Shown: positions 10,951-22,300, counted from the stretch's first letter. The stretch is DNA of 64,000 bases from Paralithodes platypus (GCA_032716605.1 CM064518.1:47146774-47210773), one strand, 5' to 3'. Notes: generated by a model from the letters alone, not told the origin. Numbers and translations are program-made.

Positions 10951-11286
10951 TTAAGGGGAGGTTTCCACTTGAGGGAGTTTTTTCTTGACCTCTTTCTCCC
11001 TCATTGTTAAGCTCCATTGTCTTCGAGATTTTAAGATGTTCGCCCCATTAGTTTGGCGGTTTTAAGAACTTTCGCCCAATTTGTCAATGTTAAGACCTTC
11101 CGTGCCATTTAGGTGTCGATTTTATCCTGACGAGCGATAGCGAGCCTGTAATTTAAGAGGAACCGACCTTTGGCCGGGAAATTTTTCTACCGAAAAATGT
11201 ACATATTTACTTTTGCAAGTGAATCAAAAGGGTATAATTTTAAGCTTGATGGAGGTCTAGGGAACAAACTAAAAACCTCCCCTTAA
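10951..11286 (+). mobile_element. FB2 foldback element, full copy
   Basis: Starts TTAAGGGGAGGTTTCCACTT and ends AAAACCTCCCCTTAA. Interior: CGTGCCATTTAGGTGTCGAT, GAGCGATAGCGAGCCTGTAA and the palindrome CCGACCTTTGGCCGG. Length 336 bp. The TTAA at both outer edges suggests a TTAA target preference, as in piggyBac-type MITEs (inference). A minus-strand peptide gives no recognisable protein. Confidence 0.8.
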
Positions 11287-11535
11287 CTTTGGGGGTACCA
11301 AGGTTGTCTTTTCTTTAGTCTAATTAGGTAAAATGGGAGGGACTGATTTACGGTGAAGGGGTTGGGGAAATGGTGTAGCTTTATCTGACAAAAAATTTAT
11401 TAAATTAGGATTTATAGTAGGCATACGATGGCAAAGAAAGGTATGTGGAAATAACATTATATATAGAAAATGTTGTTCTCACATATGCAAAATAGGAGTA
11501 GGCTACACTGATTGCTCAAGGACACAGTTGATACT
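11287..11535. other. Unassigned AT-rich spacer
   Basis: No repeat family seen elsewhere in the window and no credible ORF. It precedes a small (AAT)n run at 11536. Confidence 0.6.
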
Positions 11536-11779
11536 AATAATAATAATAATAATAACAAATATTATATATACTCTCTGTCTATCTATCTATCTATCTATCT
11601 ATCTCTCTCTCTCTCTCTCTTTGTATTTCTTAGGTTATTTCATATACTTATATAACCAGCGCCAATATGTCCTTCATTATGTAGAGTTTTGGAGCAGCGG
11701 TGAACAGTAATGACCCGTGTGGTGAGAATGTTTTTTTATCACTACACCTTACATCACTCTTTTTGTCATCACTCGTAAT

Positions 11780-11854
<75 letters not shown>

Positions 11855-12015
11855 ACAACCCTTCCTATCTCACCTGTTGTGTTGCTAGTCATCACCCGAC
11901 CATATATCATCACCCTTATCTCTCTCTCTCTGTCTCTCTCTCTCGCACTCATCATACCATCACCCTTTTCATCTCTCTCTTACTCTAACTCACTCTCACA
12001 CTCTCTCTCTCTCTC

Positions 12016-12067
<52 letters not shown>
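11536..12067. repeat. Cluster of (AAT)n, (CTAT)n and (CT)n microsatellites
   Basis: AAT at 11536-11555, CTAT at 11577-11602, then CT blocks at 11603-11620, 11789-11853 and 11925-12067. The last block runs straight into an FB1 half copy. ORFs across it encode only Ser-Leu repeats. Confidence 0.94.
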
Positions 12068-12068
<1 letters not shown>

Positions 12069-12069
<1 letters not shown>

Positions 12070-12216
12070 ATTAGGAAGGGCATATGGAAATCAGAAGGTT
12101 AAGTGAGATAGTCTTTACCCCTTTATTCCAACTTTCCTTCCTAAGCTGTACAAAAATAGCTTGATTTGATGGCCAGAATTATACTGCCAAACGAGTCATG
12201 ATCTTCAAGGGGTTAA
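12069..12216. mobile_element. FB1 element truncated by a microsatellite
   Basis: Enters at GATTAGGAAGGGCATATGGA, then TCAGAAGGTTAA and GATAGTCTTTACCC, with the mirrored half ending ATGATCTTCAAGGGGTTAA. The first ~70 bp are replaced by the CT tract. Confidence 0.72.
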
Positions 12217-12362
12217 TAGGTGATAGATGAAACAGGTAGTGGTTTCATAGTAAGATGACCCTAACAATGGATATAATTATCTCCGTTTGCATAATAATTA
12301 GACACATTATGAGTAATTGACTTCAACGACGTCCCTATATCACTCCGTAACTATAGTCAATG

Positions 12363-12567
12363 CATTATAGGTAGGCCCGAAATCCTTAATACTAACCTCT
12401 GTGACTCAAACAGGACCAGAGCAAATGAACTGCAAATTTCAATACTTAATCACTGGCTAGCTCATCCCCAATGGCAGAATTATTAGCCCGGTTACTGTAG
12501 TTGTTCTTGAGTTATGAAAGGCTGTGGTCGTTATTTCTGACCTATCTTTAATGAACAGGGTATTGTA
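12363..12567. mobile_element. FB4 foldback element
   Basis: TAGGTAGGCCCGAAATCC, TAACCTCTGTGACTCAAAC and GGACCAGAGCAAATGAACTG, ending AATGAACAGGGTATTG. It is a diverged copy of the ATACCCTGTTCCAAATAGG family, whose two arms are inverted repeats around TCATCCCCAATGGCAG. Confidence 0.68.
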
Positions 12568-12590
12568 ATACATTTTATAAGTGAACACAC

Positions 12591-12592
12591 AT

Positions 12593-12652
<60 letters not shown>

Positions 12653-12720
12653 AGAGAGAGAGAGAATGTATATGTTTATATTTGTCTATCTATCAATCAA
12701 TCTATCTATCTATCTATGTA
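12591..12720. repeat. (CA), (TA)n, (GA) and (TATC)n compound microsatellite
   Basis: Short CA, then about 50 bases of TA, about 16 of GA and degenerate TATC/CAAT units. Confidence 0.93.
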
Positions 12721-12942
12721 TCTATCTACCCCTCCATATCATTCCCTCCTACCTTTCCACCCTCCCACACCACTATACCCGTAAGACACAATAGAGGCTC
12801 CACATACTCGAGCCCCGGTAATGGATCACCCCTCATCTGTTAGCTAGGGTAAACTGACAGAGAGAGATGATGATTGGCGTACGGTGAAATGATGGGGTGA
12901 TTTAATCTTATTGTTTTTGGGGTAGGGAGATGGATAGATGGA

Positions 12943-12945
<3 letters not shown>

Positions 12946-13022
<77 letters not shown>
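12946..13022. repeat. (GT)n followed by (GA)n microsatellite
   Basis: About 60 bases of GT directly followed by about 16 of GA. Minus-strand ORFs here are Thr-His repeats only. Confidence 0.96.
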
Positions 13023-13027
13023 CAGAA

Positions 13028-13346
13028 CTATACCCTGTTCCAAGTAAGTAGGCCAACACTCTTGACCACTAACCTCTATAACTCGCAAACGACTAAAGTA
13101 ATCGAGCTAATATATCTACCATTTGGGAAGGGTCAGCCAGGGAATAGGCGCGGACGTTTACAGCCGATTTGCTACAGCCCCTTTTTAGTTAAAGTGTTTA
13201 GGGTTAATGGGACTCGTCTGCCTTGGTCGGCAACCTGTCTAGGGTAAAGAAAAACTTATGCAAATCAAGGAAGGGCGGCGCGCTCATCGATACAATAGAT
13301 ACAATAGACAGGTTTCAAGATATCTAACCTACCTATTTGGAACAGC
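13028..13346. mobile_element. FB4 foldback element plus adjacent end fragment
   Basis: CTATACCCTGTTCCAAGTAA, GTAGGCCAACACTCTTGACC, ACCTCTATAACTCGCAAACG, CATTTGGGAAGGGTCAGCC and AATAGGCGCGGACGTTTAC up to ~13242. A further end fragment (TAACCTACCTATTTGGAACAG) lies at 13323-13346, past a short unrelated insert containing CAATAGATACAATAGA. Confidence 0.72.
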
Positions 13347-13349
13347 TGG

Positions 13350-13734
13350 GTAGAGATTATTGTTCATCCATCACCCGCCCTGAGTGACTGTGGGTGTGGC
13401 TGGAACTGAGGGGATGATAAGGGTTGTATCACTGACACTATCGTCGACGAGAGGTCACCACCCTTCACCGTCTGATAGGGTCATGTCTGCCCTCACCTCA
13501 CCTCATCACATCATGTCACACCTATAGTTCACCGTCACTCACGAACTGTCTGTCACTCTCACACATACAATCAACCACAGGCCACAGGGGTTCTTTCAAT
13601 CTGTGATTTTCTGCTTGAGGTAAAATGACTATAGTGTAGTTTCCTGTGTAGGCTAGTTATGTATTCTTGTGTCTGTTATTTCTGACTGATGGCATTTCCT
13701 CGTACTTTAAAGTAACCTTTCAGAATATAATATA
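13350..13734. other. Unassigned spacer
   Basis: Contains TCACC-rich stretches (CTCACCTCACCTCATCACAT). No family member or credible ORF is recognised. Confidence 0.55.
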
Positions 13735-14090
13735 TAACTATAACTATAACTATATATATATATATATTATATACAGGGTATATACTGGTGAGTTATCTGC
13801 TCAACAGGTGGCGTTGTGTGTGTGTAAGTGTGAGAGTCCGAGTGTATGGGGTGAGACAGTGAAGCACGGGAACGAGGTGGCTTCAGAGATGGGGTCGTTT
13901 CGGGCCATGAGTGAGCACCGTGCCTCATGTGAAGGCAAGATGGCAGGTGCTCGTTGTACGCTACGTGCTTCACATGTCTCACTCCCTAGACTGGAACAAG
14001 ATCTCACGGGCTTCACTGTTCATTGTAAAGCGGTGAATGTTAAGGCTCTCAGCCTATGCCCGAGAGGAAGTAAGTTGGAATATAGAAGAA

Positions 14091-14154
<64 letters not shown>

Positions 14155-14197
14155 CTATATATATTATATACAGGGTATATACTGTATATAATTATAT

Positions 14198-14272
<75 letters not shown>

Positions 14273-14281
14273 GGTATATAC

Positions 14282-14312
<31 letters not shown>

Positions 14313-14381
14313 ACTATAACTATAACTATATATATATTATATATAACTATTATATATATATAACTATATATATATTATATA

Positions 14382-14426
<45 letters not shown>

Positions 14427-14460
14427 TATATATATATGTATATATATATACTGTATATAT
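13735..14460. repeat. AT-repeat region enclosing a 300-bp non-repetitive island
   Basis: The flanks are TA and TATAACTATAAC-type repeats with a recurring TATACAGGGTATATACTG palindrome (13773, 14170, 14269). The island 13790-14092 is GC-richer and open on the plus strand (GELSAQQVALCVCKCE... to [12 protein letters not shown], within a 174-codon ORF starting 13667). Both minus frames are also open, and I recognise no family. It may be an exon, a captured fragment or chance. Confidence 0.6.
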
Positions 14461-14669
14461 TCAAATAAAAACCATTAACCTGAATACAATTGTCACCAAA
14501 TATTGCAATAATTATGTAATATGCTATCAAGTAGAACAACCAGAGAGAGAGGCAATTCGTTATAAGGTTACTGGTTGAGTCCAGGTTTTGAGGAAGTGAA
14601 GATTTGACCTAATTGCTAACGTGTTTGGCTTGATGATTATTATGCAAAAGTTCTTTTCCACTAAAATTA

Positions 14670-14811
14670 TTAACCCCTTCAAGATCCAATTCGCATTTCT
14701 TTTCTGGGGGTTTTTCGGATAACATTAGACGATTTTATTCAGATTAGGAAGGGTGTATGGAAGTCAGACGGTTCATTGAGATAGTCTTTAGCCTTACTTC
14801 TTCAAAGGGTT
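14670..14811. mobile_element. FB1 element, right-truncated
   Basis: TTAACCCCTTCAAGATCCAA, TTAGACGATTTTATTCAGAT, TAGGAAGGGTGTATGGAAGT and GATAGTCTTTAGCC, then collapse to CTTCAAAGGGTTAGG. The mirrored arm is mostly deleted. Confidence 0.7.
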
Positions 14812-14883
14812 AGGTATAGGGTTAAATAGACAGATATACAACAGACTCGATGGTTGGAATGATGGATGGGTAGTTAGACAAAT

Positions 14884-14884
<1 letters not shown>

Positions 14885-14958
<74 letters not shown>

Positions 14959-15055
14959 AGCGTGTGAAGGAAACCAATAGCTGAGAGCACACACACAGAG
15001 TCGCACATATACACAGACAGACACACGCACGCACACACACACACACACAGTTTTA
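14885..15055. repeat. (TA)n and (CA)n microsatellites
   Basis: TA for about 72 bases (14885-14956), then ACACAC-type repeats up to 15050. ORFs here are Tyr-Ile or Cys-Val artefacts. Confidence 0.94.
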
Positions 15056-15289
15056 GTATGTATGTATGTTTGTGTGCATACGTGAGCGTTTGTGTATACG
15101 GGCATGTGCACACTTACTGCATGTTCTTCTGTTCTTATATATGTATGTATATGTATGCGTATGTATGTGTGTACGTACGTGTATATATGTATGTTCTGTA
15201 TATGAGTAAGTAAAATAAATGTGTATATGTACTGTATATCACTTACTCTCATGGTTAATTTATGACAATTTGTATATTGCACCTGCATC

Positions 15290-15450
15290 ATTATTTTATT
15301 TATTTATTTTTTGTAAACTGAGCTTACCATCTTCATATCTGTATAATTATCTCATGTTCATCCACTAACTTGTAAAATGTGTATTTTCAGCTCATGAGGC
15401 TGCCATTCTTTAATAAACCGTTTATTATTATTATTATTATTATTATTATA
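15290..15450 (+). mobile_element. Retroposed 3' end with (TTA)n tail
   Basis: Ends ATGAGGCTGCCATTCTTTAA and TAAACCGTTTATTATTATTATT. The antisense of exactly this 3' end recurs at 24935-25018 next to the same triplet tract. A shared 3' end with a simple-repeat tail suggests a LINE or SINE 3' terminus (inference). AATAAA lies just before the tail. Confidence 0.6.
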
Positions 15451-15501
15451 CATAGACACACACACACACACACAAACACGCACAAACACACACAATCATA
15501 C

Positions 15502-15645
15502 GAAAGCAGAATGATAACGATGTGAAAGCCAAAGAAGAACTACTTTCCACCTTCTAATATATTCCTCTCTTTACAGGTAATTGAGAGAGAAAGTGGGAAA
15601 CAGGCTCAGACACCAGGTAGCCGTACGAAAGGCCAGGTAAGCTCA
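15502..15645 (+). repeat. Dispersed exon-like module, copy 1
   Basis: A pyrimidine-rich acceptor-like stretch TTCCTCTCTTTACAG at 15562-15576 is followed by a 60-nt segment (15577-15636) open in frame 1 (VIERESGKQAQTPGSRTKGQ) and then a donor-like GTAAGC at 15637. The whole unit, intron-like part included, recurs at 55801-55947 where the frame is lost. It is either a duplicated exon with flanks or a repeat that mimics splice sites. Confidence 0.6.
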
Positions 15646-15784
15646 AATAATATATACCTATAAACATTAATTGGAGGAATCAATTTTGAGATGGGTGAAG
15701 TGGAGTAGAAAGTGATCAGAGGCTGGAATCAATTAATGCCTTTTATGCAGAGAAATGTAATTGATAAATTCGATATGAGTTATT

Positions 15785-16158
15785 TCAGGGGAGATGGGTC
15801 GTTTTTTATGGTTCCCCTTCTTCCTCATGTTTAGCCCCCATTAGTTTTCAGATATTAAGACGTTCGGCCCATTAGTTTTGAAATTTTATAGCCTTTCGCC
15901 CCATTTCTTTGTCAATATTAAGACCTTTCGTGCTATTTAGGTGTCGAAGTTTTCCTGGCGAGCGATAGCGAGCCTGTAATTTAAGAGGAACCGGCCTTTG
16001 GCCGGGATATTTTGCTATCGAAAAATGTAAAAAATTATCTTGAAGGAGGGTCTTGGCCGGATGATTTGTTAAGCTTGATGGAGGTCTCGGGAGGAAACCA
16101 GAAAAATAATGAATAAATGAAAACAAAATCGACCAAAAAGTGAACCAATTTCCCTTAA
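15785..16158 (+). mobile_element. FB2 foldback element
   Basis: GGGGAGATGGGTCGTTTTTT, CATGTTTAGCCCCCATTAG, GGCGAGCGATAGCGAGCCTG, the palindrome CCGGCCTTTGGCCGG, then AAGCTTGATGGAGGTC, ending at CCCTTAA. Confidence 0.8.
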
Positions 16159-16468
16159 AAAAAAATCTTGGCTATATTTGTGGTTTAACTTCTACACTCA
16201 GGTGCCTCCATTATAATATTTATCATTGTAATCACTAAGCATTTTTCTCACCTCAGATAAAACACTTTCACCCAAACGATTGCACAGTACGTCATAGTAT
16301 ACCATTTTGATGTGCAGACGTCCTTTGTAAGCTAATTAACTTTATCTGGGGATAGCTATAATGAATAATAATATATCGTTTGATTAGGTTATTAAGAACA
16401 TTACATATCGAACTTCCTTTAGCTTCTAAGTCCATCACCGTGCAATTTATTCCGTTGGTATATCCGGT

Positions 16469-16824
16469 TTAAGGGGAGTTGGTCGATTTTTTTGGACTCT
16501 CTTCTCCATCGTGTTTAGCCCCATTAGTTTTGAGATTATGCGACGTTCGGCCATTAGTTTGGCGATTTTAACACATTTCGTCCCATTGCATTGTTAATAT
16601 TAAGACCTTTCGTGCCATTTGGGCGTCGATTCTGTCCTTATCAGCGATAGCGAGCCTATAATTTTAAGAGAAACCGGCCGTCGGCCAGGACATTTTTTTA
16701 TCGAAAAATTTGCAAATTTATCTTGAAGGGGGTCTAGGGAGTGTTTTTATAAGTTTGATAGAGGTCTAGCAAGGAAACTATAATAATAAATGAATAGACC
16801 GACAAATATCCACTGTCCCCTTAA
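16469..16824 (+). mobile_element. FB2 foldback element
   Basis: TTAAGGGGAGTTGGTCGATT to TATCCACTGTCCCCTTAA. Interior TCAGCGATAGCGAGCCTATA and AAACCGGCCGTCGGCCAGG. It is the second FB2 copy in the same orientation within 1 kb. Confidence 0.8.
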
Positions 16825-16849
16825 GGTAGACATTAGCCATGAAATTATA

Positions 16850-16997
16850 ACAATCCATTTATCTATATATCTATCTACAGTATCTATTTGTCTATATATA
16901 TTATATATATAACTATAACTATATAATTTTATACAGTATATATATATACAGTATATATATATACTTATCTATGTCTGTCTATATATCAGGAAGTATG

Positions 16998-17036
<39 letters not shown>

Positions 17037-17060
17037 ATACTTATCTATCTATCTATTCCC
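16850..17060. repeat. TATC/TA/CT low-complexity region
   Basis: Interrupted TATC, TA and CT units with short unique pieces, including two ATACAGTATATATAT palindromes. Confidence 0.85.
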
Positions 17061-17750
17061 TGTGCAATGGACCAGTAGCCACCTATCTTTGCAACCACAC
17101 TAAACACCACTCTTTAACCAACACCACATAATGACTCTTTTTGCAACAACTAGTTTGTCGCAAGCACAGACAAAAATGGTTCGGAACAGGAGTTCTTTTT
17201 GTCACTCCTCTATTATTGAAAAGTGTAACCTGTTACTTGAAAGAGAACGATAGTGTTTATCTAAATGCGAAAAGTGAACAAGACTGCATGCTGTCTACAT
17301 AGATTTTTGAAAGGCCCGTAGAATAGACATTTATTTGTATACAGTGTATATATAAATGTGTATGGACACAATATGTATATAGATGATTATGTGTATACAC
17401 TGCACATGGTTATATATACTGTACGTATGCATTTGTATAGCGGGCGTATAAATAATTTTCTAGCGAACAATATCGAATCTAATGAAATACTCTCGATTAA
17501 CTATTCCCAATTCAAGTGCAGCAGAGAACTATGCAGAAAGTAAGATACTTTCCATTAACTATAAGAGTAATTCCCCCTACACAGCACTTCCTGGTAAGTA
17601 CAGTAAGTAAAGTACAGTCACGAACATAATTTCCTCGCTGCCTCCCCGACTCCAACTTTAATTTAGCTTTATTATGTAAGGTAAAACTACTACTAAACCC
17701 GTCTGAACTAAGCTTGAATAGTTATAAGTTTCTTTTAGGTGTGTAAACCC
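17061..17750. other. Unassigned AT-rich spacer
   Basis: About 690 bp without a recognised repeat or gene. Only small ORFs of average composition are present. Confidence 0.55.
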
Positions 17751-17751
17751 T

Positions 17752-17850
17752 TTGACGAGATGGGTTGGGTGTGAGAGGGATCTGCCTTGTGTGGACCAAT
17801 TGGCTTTCTGCAGACTCCCATTTTCTTATGTGCTTATGTTCTAATGGTAT
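17752..17850 (+). mobile_element. CR1-like 3'-end fragment
   Basis: GACGAGATGGGTTGGGTGTG, GGGATCTGCCTTGTGTGGACC, CAGACTCCCATTTTCTTATG and TGCTTATGTTCTAATG match the last ~80 bp of the 9900-10575 element. It is severely 5'-truncated. Confidence 0.72.
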
Positions 17851-18436
17851 CCTGAAGAGGCTGTCAAAACGCGTCATGATCATCAAAGAATACATAGAGA
17901 AAGTTATCAAAGCAAAGTTAATGTCGCGATCCCTGCGGTCCAGCCAACTATTTCCCGACATTACGCAAGTGTTACAAAATCGGTGTACGCAAACTGTACG
18001 GCGTATAATTGACGCCGGCAACTGTACATGAGGGTGAGGGGGAAGGTCAGCGAGGTCAACAGGAGGTCAAATAGTGAGTAGGTGCAAACATACAGTCATG
18101 GGTTTTAAATATCTTGTCTTTATATTGATCTAGCTACCGGGAGACCATTTTCTTCACGGAAATAACATCACTATACTCTGTTTCTTTTCAACTGACGGCA
18201 AATTGCAAAGTACCCATCAAGATTTCTCAGTTATTTTGAAAAGTTTGTAGTGAAATATGGTGCTAATTTGATAAACTTGGTCTCAATATAATGCAGAGAA
18301 ACAGTAGTTTTATATTTGTATATTAAGTATCGATAAATTAGCAGCTCAGGGATTCAATTTATCGTCAGCTGAAACAAAATATATATATTATTCAAATGGC
18401 CAATCTTAGCAGCTTTCAAAATACCAGGACCCATTT
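17851..18436. other. Unassigned spacer with an FB1-like edge
   Basis: CAAAACGCGTCATGATCATC at 17868 resembles the end of an FB1 arm. The rest (18010-18430) has no identifiable element or ORF. Confidence 0.5.
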
Positions 18437-18439
18437 CTT

Positions 18440-18532
18440 CATGTTATTCTGGTGGAATAATAGAAGATTTTTTTCAGAATAGGAAGGAAGTGTAGAAGTC
18501 AGATGGATGATTGATACCATTTTCACCCGTTT
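18440..18532. mobile_element. FB1 half copy
   Basis: TTATTCTGGTGGAATAATAG, TTTTTTTCAGAATAGGAAGG and AAGTCAGATGGATGATTGA. It stops where the FB2 copy begins. Confidence 0.6.
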
Positions 18533-18943
18533 ATGGTCGATTTGTTCATATGTTTATTATTATGGTCGATTTGTTCATATGTTTATTATTATGGTCGATT
18601 TGTTCATGTGTTTATTATTAGTCTAGTTTCCTCGCTGAACTTCCATCAAACTTTTAAAAACACCCCCTAGACCACCTTTTAAGATTAATTTTTACATTTT
18701 ATAATTTTTTGTATAATAATGTCCCGGCCGAAGGCCGATTTCTCCTAAAACTACAGGCTCGCTATCACTCGCCAGGAAAAATTGACACCAAAATGGCACG
18801 AAAGGTCTTAATATTGACGCATAAATGGAGTGAAAATTCTAAAAATCGCCAAACTAATGGAACGATCCTCTTAAAATCTGAAAACTAATAGGGCTAAACA
18901 TGAACAAGAAAGAGGACCAGAAAACCGACCCATCTCCCCTAAA
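18533..18943 (-). mobile_element. FB2 foldback element with a 28-bp triplication
   Basis: The outer part (TATGGTCGATTTGTTCATAT with GTTTATTATT) is tandemly triplicated at 18533-18620. Then TCCTCGCTGAACTTCCATC, CCGGCCGAAGGCCG, GGCTCGCTATCACTCGCC and ACCCATCTCCCCTAA. Minus orientation. Confidence 0.78.
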
Positions 18944-19099
18944 TTCATCGAGGACTTTCTCAATCTGAAAACAAAAAACGTGAGGTGATAGCCAAACTGA
19001 ATGGCTAAAACGGAGGTGGACGTCAACGATATTAATTGCATACATTTTTCTTTTCACATATTGTTGGTGTCGAACAAGACCTGATTGCTGGGGTGGTGA

Positions 19100-19210
19100 G
19101 TGAGGGGGAGGGGGGGGGGGGGTGAACGGGGAGGGTGATTTATATCTTTCTATTATTGCTGCCTCTCTCCTTTGATAATCTTCCTCTCCCCCCCCCCCCC
19201 ACCTCCCACC
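19100..19210. repeat. Poly-G and poly-C tracts
   Basis: G-run at 19105-19121 and C-run at 19188-19200 about 70 bp apart, theoretically able to pair. Confidence 0.85.
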
Positions 19211-19246
19211 TCTCTCTCTCTATCTCTGGGGAGCGAGCCTTTATCT

Positions 19247-19370
19247 CTGCTATCCTTTCCTTCCACTTTATTTTATGGTTGCTATCTCTACTGGGATTAA
19301 GTCCTGGCCACCTCGCAGGGATCGTAAAATCTATGTGGACAGTGTATCTATGTAAATGCAGGTATATGTA
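19247..19370. repeat. Dispersed repeat (GGGATTAAGTCCTGGCCACC type), copy 1
   Basis: GCTATCCTTTCCTTCCACTT, TCTACTGGGATTAAGTCCTG, GCCACCTCGCAGGGATCG and TATGTAAAT recur at 22726-22850. In both copies a CT-rich tract is adjacent. Confidence 0.7.
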
Positions 19371-19394
19371 CACAAATTATCTCTATCTCTCTCG

Positions 19395-19450
<56 letters not shown>
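19395..19450. repeat. (CT)n followed by (TA)n microsatellite
   Basis: CT for about 18 bases and TA for about 40. Confidence 0.95.
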
Positions 19451-19452
<2 letters not shown>

Positions 19453-19821
19453 CAGATAGGAGACATTTCTCAGAAACTTTCACATGCTAAGACAAAAAGT
19501 CAAGGTAATAATACTGACTTGGAGCTGTCATAATTATATGCGAAGCATAAAATTATGACTTCATATAAATACAAAATATTCCTACTTAAGTTATATCTTG
19601 CTAAACAAAAATAATATCAGTTGAGTATGTCGTAAATTTCGTGTTCTGGTTTTTATCCTGATATTTGGTTCACAATTTTGAGAGAAATGTCTTTATTTAT
19701 CTTTCTATCTGACCTTTTCCTTTTACTTGGCAAGCAATGTTTGAGACAGGCCAACTTTCACCGTCTATATTAACTGGTATCCCCCCCCCCTCCCCCTGTC
19801 TAACTGGCTTCTGGTTGTGTG

Positions 19822-19824
<3 letters not shown>

Positions 19825-19905
<81 letters not shown>
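19825..19905. repeat. (GA)n followed by (GT)n microsatellite
   Basis: About 30 bases of GA and about 48 of GT. A short G-poor spacer and (GA) lie after it. Confidence 0.95.
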
Positions 19906-19910
<5 letters not shown>

Positions 19911-20367
19911 GCTGAGAGAGAGAAAACAGTTTTGTTTTGCCCTCTGTCAATTCGTTTCCCTATAAAATTATATAGTGCATTGTCTACCAAAGAAAAATAT
20001 AAGGTTAACATCATCATCTTACTCAAAGAATGTAGAAATACGAAATAATTGCCTGCATTGATTTATTTGCACAACTCTCTTAAATGACAATGATTAGACA
20101 ATTATATAGTATATACAAAACACAATGCAAGAGAGGAAAGAGCTATCTAATTCATCTTCGTCTATTACTATCACAATCATGAACAGAAAGGTAAAATCAG
20201 AGAGTATGTAGTCCAGACAGTGGTTACGCTCGATCAGGGGCATTGTTTACCTCGTCAGCTGATTATCTTACGCTCACTCCGGGGCATTGTTTGGGGTCTC
20301 AGCTGATCATCATTATAGGAGCCCCGCTCATTGGACGTGTATAATTTGCATGATCGTAAAAATATGT

Positions 20368-20384
20368 GTAGTGTGTGTGTGTGT

Positions 20385-20418
<34 letters not shown>
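20368..20418. repeat. (GT)n microsatellite
   Basis: GT dinucleotides with one TATG interruption. Confidence 0.95.
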
Positions 20419-20532
20419 TCTTAACAAATGTACAGGTATGCATAATTGATTTCACCATCCGTACAGCTGCCCACATAAATTATCTTCCTCTCCGTGATAA
20501 TATACATGGATTTAATTAAAATGCGTGTGATT

Positions 20533-20700
20533 GAACAACGAGTGTAGTTTCTTAAGTGGTAGTTGTCTCATCTGAGTAGGCAACTGGTAATTATTATAAG
20601 AATCCTCACTCGCAATTAATTCTTACTAATTTTACTTTGATACATAAAATCACGACGAGGAACAAACTTATGTGAGCAACTGCATATTTATATTGCAGTC
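20533..20700. mobile_element. FB5 foldback element
   Basis: GAACAACGAGTGTAGTTTCTT, then AAAATCACGACGAGGAACAA and ACTTATGTGAGCAACTGC at the right end, which are the inverse of the FB5 left arm (TTCTGTTCCTCGTCGTG). Diverged copy. Confidence 0.62.
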
Positions 20701-21026
20701 GTCTTATTATAATTGGGTAACCTTTAGCCTTTGAGGAGTCCTTCTTAAGCTGAATAATATTTCTTGGCATTAGCTAACATATAGTGAACATTGGAACATA
20801 TAATTACAATTGTAATGCAATTCTATCGTAGCATTCGTATTGATTTTGCTTTGATTCGATAGACCCCTTCTAAGTTGAATAGTATTGTCTGGCAGTTGTT
20901 GTTGTTGTTGTTAGTTCTTAATTGTAATCGGATTAAGAAAGGCAATTTAAACTTATCGGAAAATGACGCATAACTACTACTGACATTTAAGAAAGTTATG
21001 TGCAAATAAAACGGCAAGAGAAAGTA
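20701..21026. other. Unassigned AT-rich spacer
   Basis: Includes a (GTT)n run at 20897-20912. There is a possible weak internal duplication around CCTTCTAAG and TTGAATAGTATTGTCTGGCA versus TCCTTCTTAAGCTGAATAAT. No gene seen. Confidence 0.5.
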
Positions 21027-21164
21027 AAAACCTGACTTGGATATGATACGGCGTTTTGTCAGAGAGAGAGAGAGAGAGAGGGGGGGGGGAGTGAGAGTAA
21101 GAGAGAGAGTTACAAGGAGTATCAAGGGAAAATAAAAACCTGACTTGGTTATGATAAGGCATTA

Positions 21165-21206
<42 letters not shown>
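21027..21206. repeat. ~106-bp tandem duplication with (GA)n
   Basis: AAAAACCTGACTTGGATATG (near 21027) and AAAAACCTGACTTGGTTATG (near 21133) each lead into GA dinucleotides. Confidence 0.75.
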
Positions 21207-21207
<1 letters not shown>

Positions 21208-21305
21208 TACCCACAGAAGGTAGAGCCGTGACCAATGTCAACACGATCCATCAGTATTACAGAATCGGCTGGAAAGGCTTATACGGACCTCATCGGGAAA
21301 TATAC

Positions 21306-21585
21306 TATACTATGTTCCAAATAAGTAGGCCTTAACTCTTGACCATTAACCTATATAACTCACAAACGGTTAGAATAAGAACCAGTATTCATGTTAGGTT
21401 ATACCCTGTTCCTAATAAGTAGGCCAAAACTCTTCAACATTAACCTCTATAACTCACGAACGGCTGGAGTAATCGAGCTATTATATCTACCATTTGGGAA
21501 GGGTCAGCCAGTGAATAGGTGTGGAAATTTACAGCCCATTTGATCTTCCCCATTTTGAGTTATAGAGGTTAGGGTTCACTACTCT
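21306..21585. mobile_element. FB4 element with duplicated left arm
   Basis: TATGTTCCAAATAAGTAGGC at 21312 is followed by a second left arm TACCCTGTTCCTAATAAGTA near 21402. After this come CTCACGAACGGCTGGAGTAA, CATTTGGGAAGGGTCAGCC and the mirrored arm ending TTATAGAGGTTAGGGTTCAC. The extra arm suggests a partial tandem or nested copy. Confidence 0.7.
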
Positions 21586-21802
21586 ACCGAAAAATGTACA
21601 TATTTAGCTTGAAGAGCGTCTGGGGGACGTTATTTTTAGTTTGAATGGTGTTTGGAGAGGCGTTTTTCTGTCTATGGAGGACACTAAAAATTAATTAAAA
21701 TTAAAATTACTAAAAATATAATCCCACAGGACGTTGCACTAGACAGTGGCAAATACACAATTAATTATATATTAAAGTATGCAATATAGCTTCTATTCAA
21801 TG

Positions 21803-22180
21803 TAAAGTTTTCTCCATTCTCCCTATAAAGAAATCTGGCCCTAAAATCTACTAAATATAAAGTTATCGTAACTCTCCCTATCAAGAAATGCGACCCAAAC
21901 ATCTACTAAATGTAAAGTTATCTCAATTCTCCTTATAAAGGAATCCGGCCCTAATATCTAGAAAACTTAAAGTTATCTCAAGGCTCCCTATAAAAGAATC
22001 TGACCCTAAAACTAATGTAAAGTTATCTTGATTATCTCTGTAAGGGAATCCGGCCCTAACATCTACTAAATGTAAAGTTATCTTAAATCTCCATATCAAG
22101 GACTCCGGCCCTACTAACACTAATGTAAAGTTATCTCGATTCTCCCTACAAAGGACTCCGGCCCTACCATCTACAAAGGC
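21803..22180. repeat. Minisatellite, ~54-bp unit, 7 copies
   Basis: Each unit starts AAAGTTATCTC and contains CTCCCTATAAAGGAATC and CGGCCCTAACATCTACTAA. Units differ by 10-20 percent. The minus-strand 109-codon ORF across it is a repeat artefact. Confidence 0.85.
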
Positions 22181-22300
22181 CATTGTGTTCCGGTCGGCTG
22201 AGAATTGGACAGTAAGCTGGGGAAGCGACAACCGCACTCCATAACACGACACTAATGGAGATGTTACGTTGGGCGACCCTCACGATACCGAGATTTTCAG

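Noticed and set aside
13667..14363. 108-174-codon ORFs ending in Tyr-Ile repeats
   Set aside because: The repetitive ends come from (TA)n; only the 13790-14092 island was kept as an observation.
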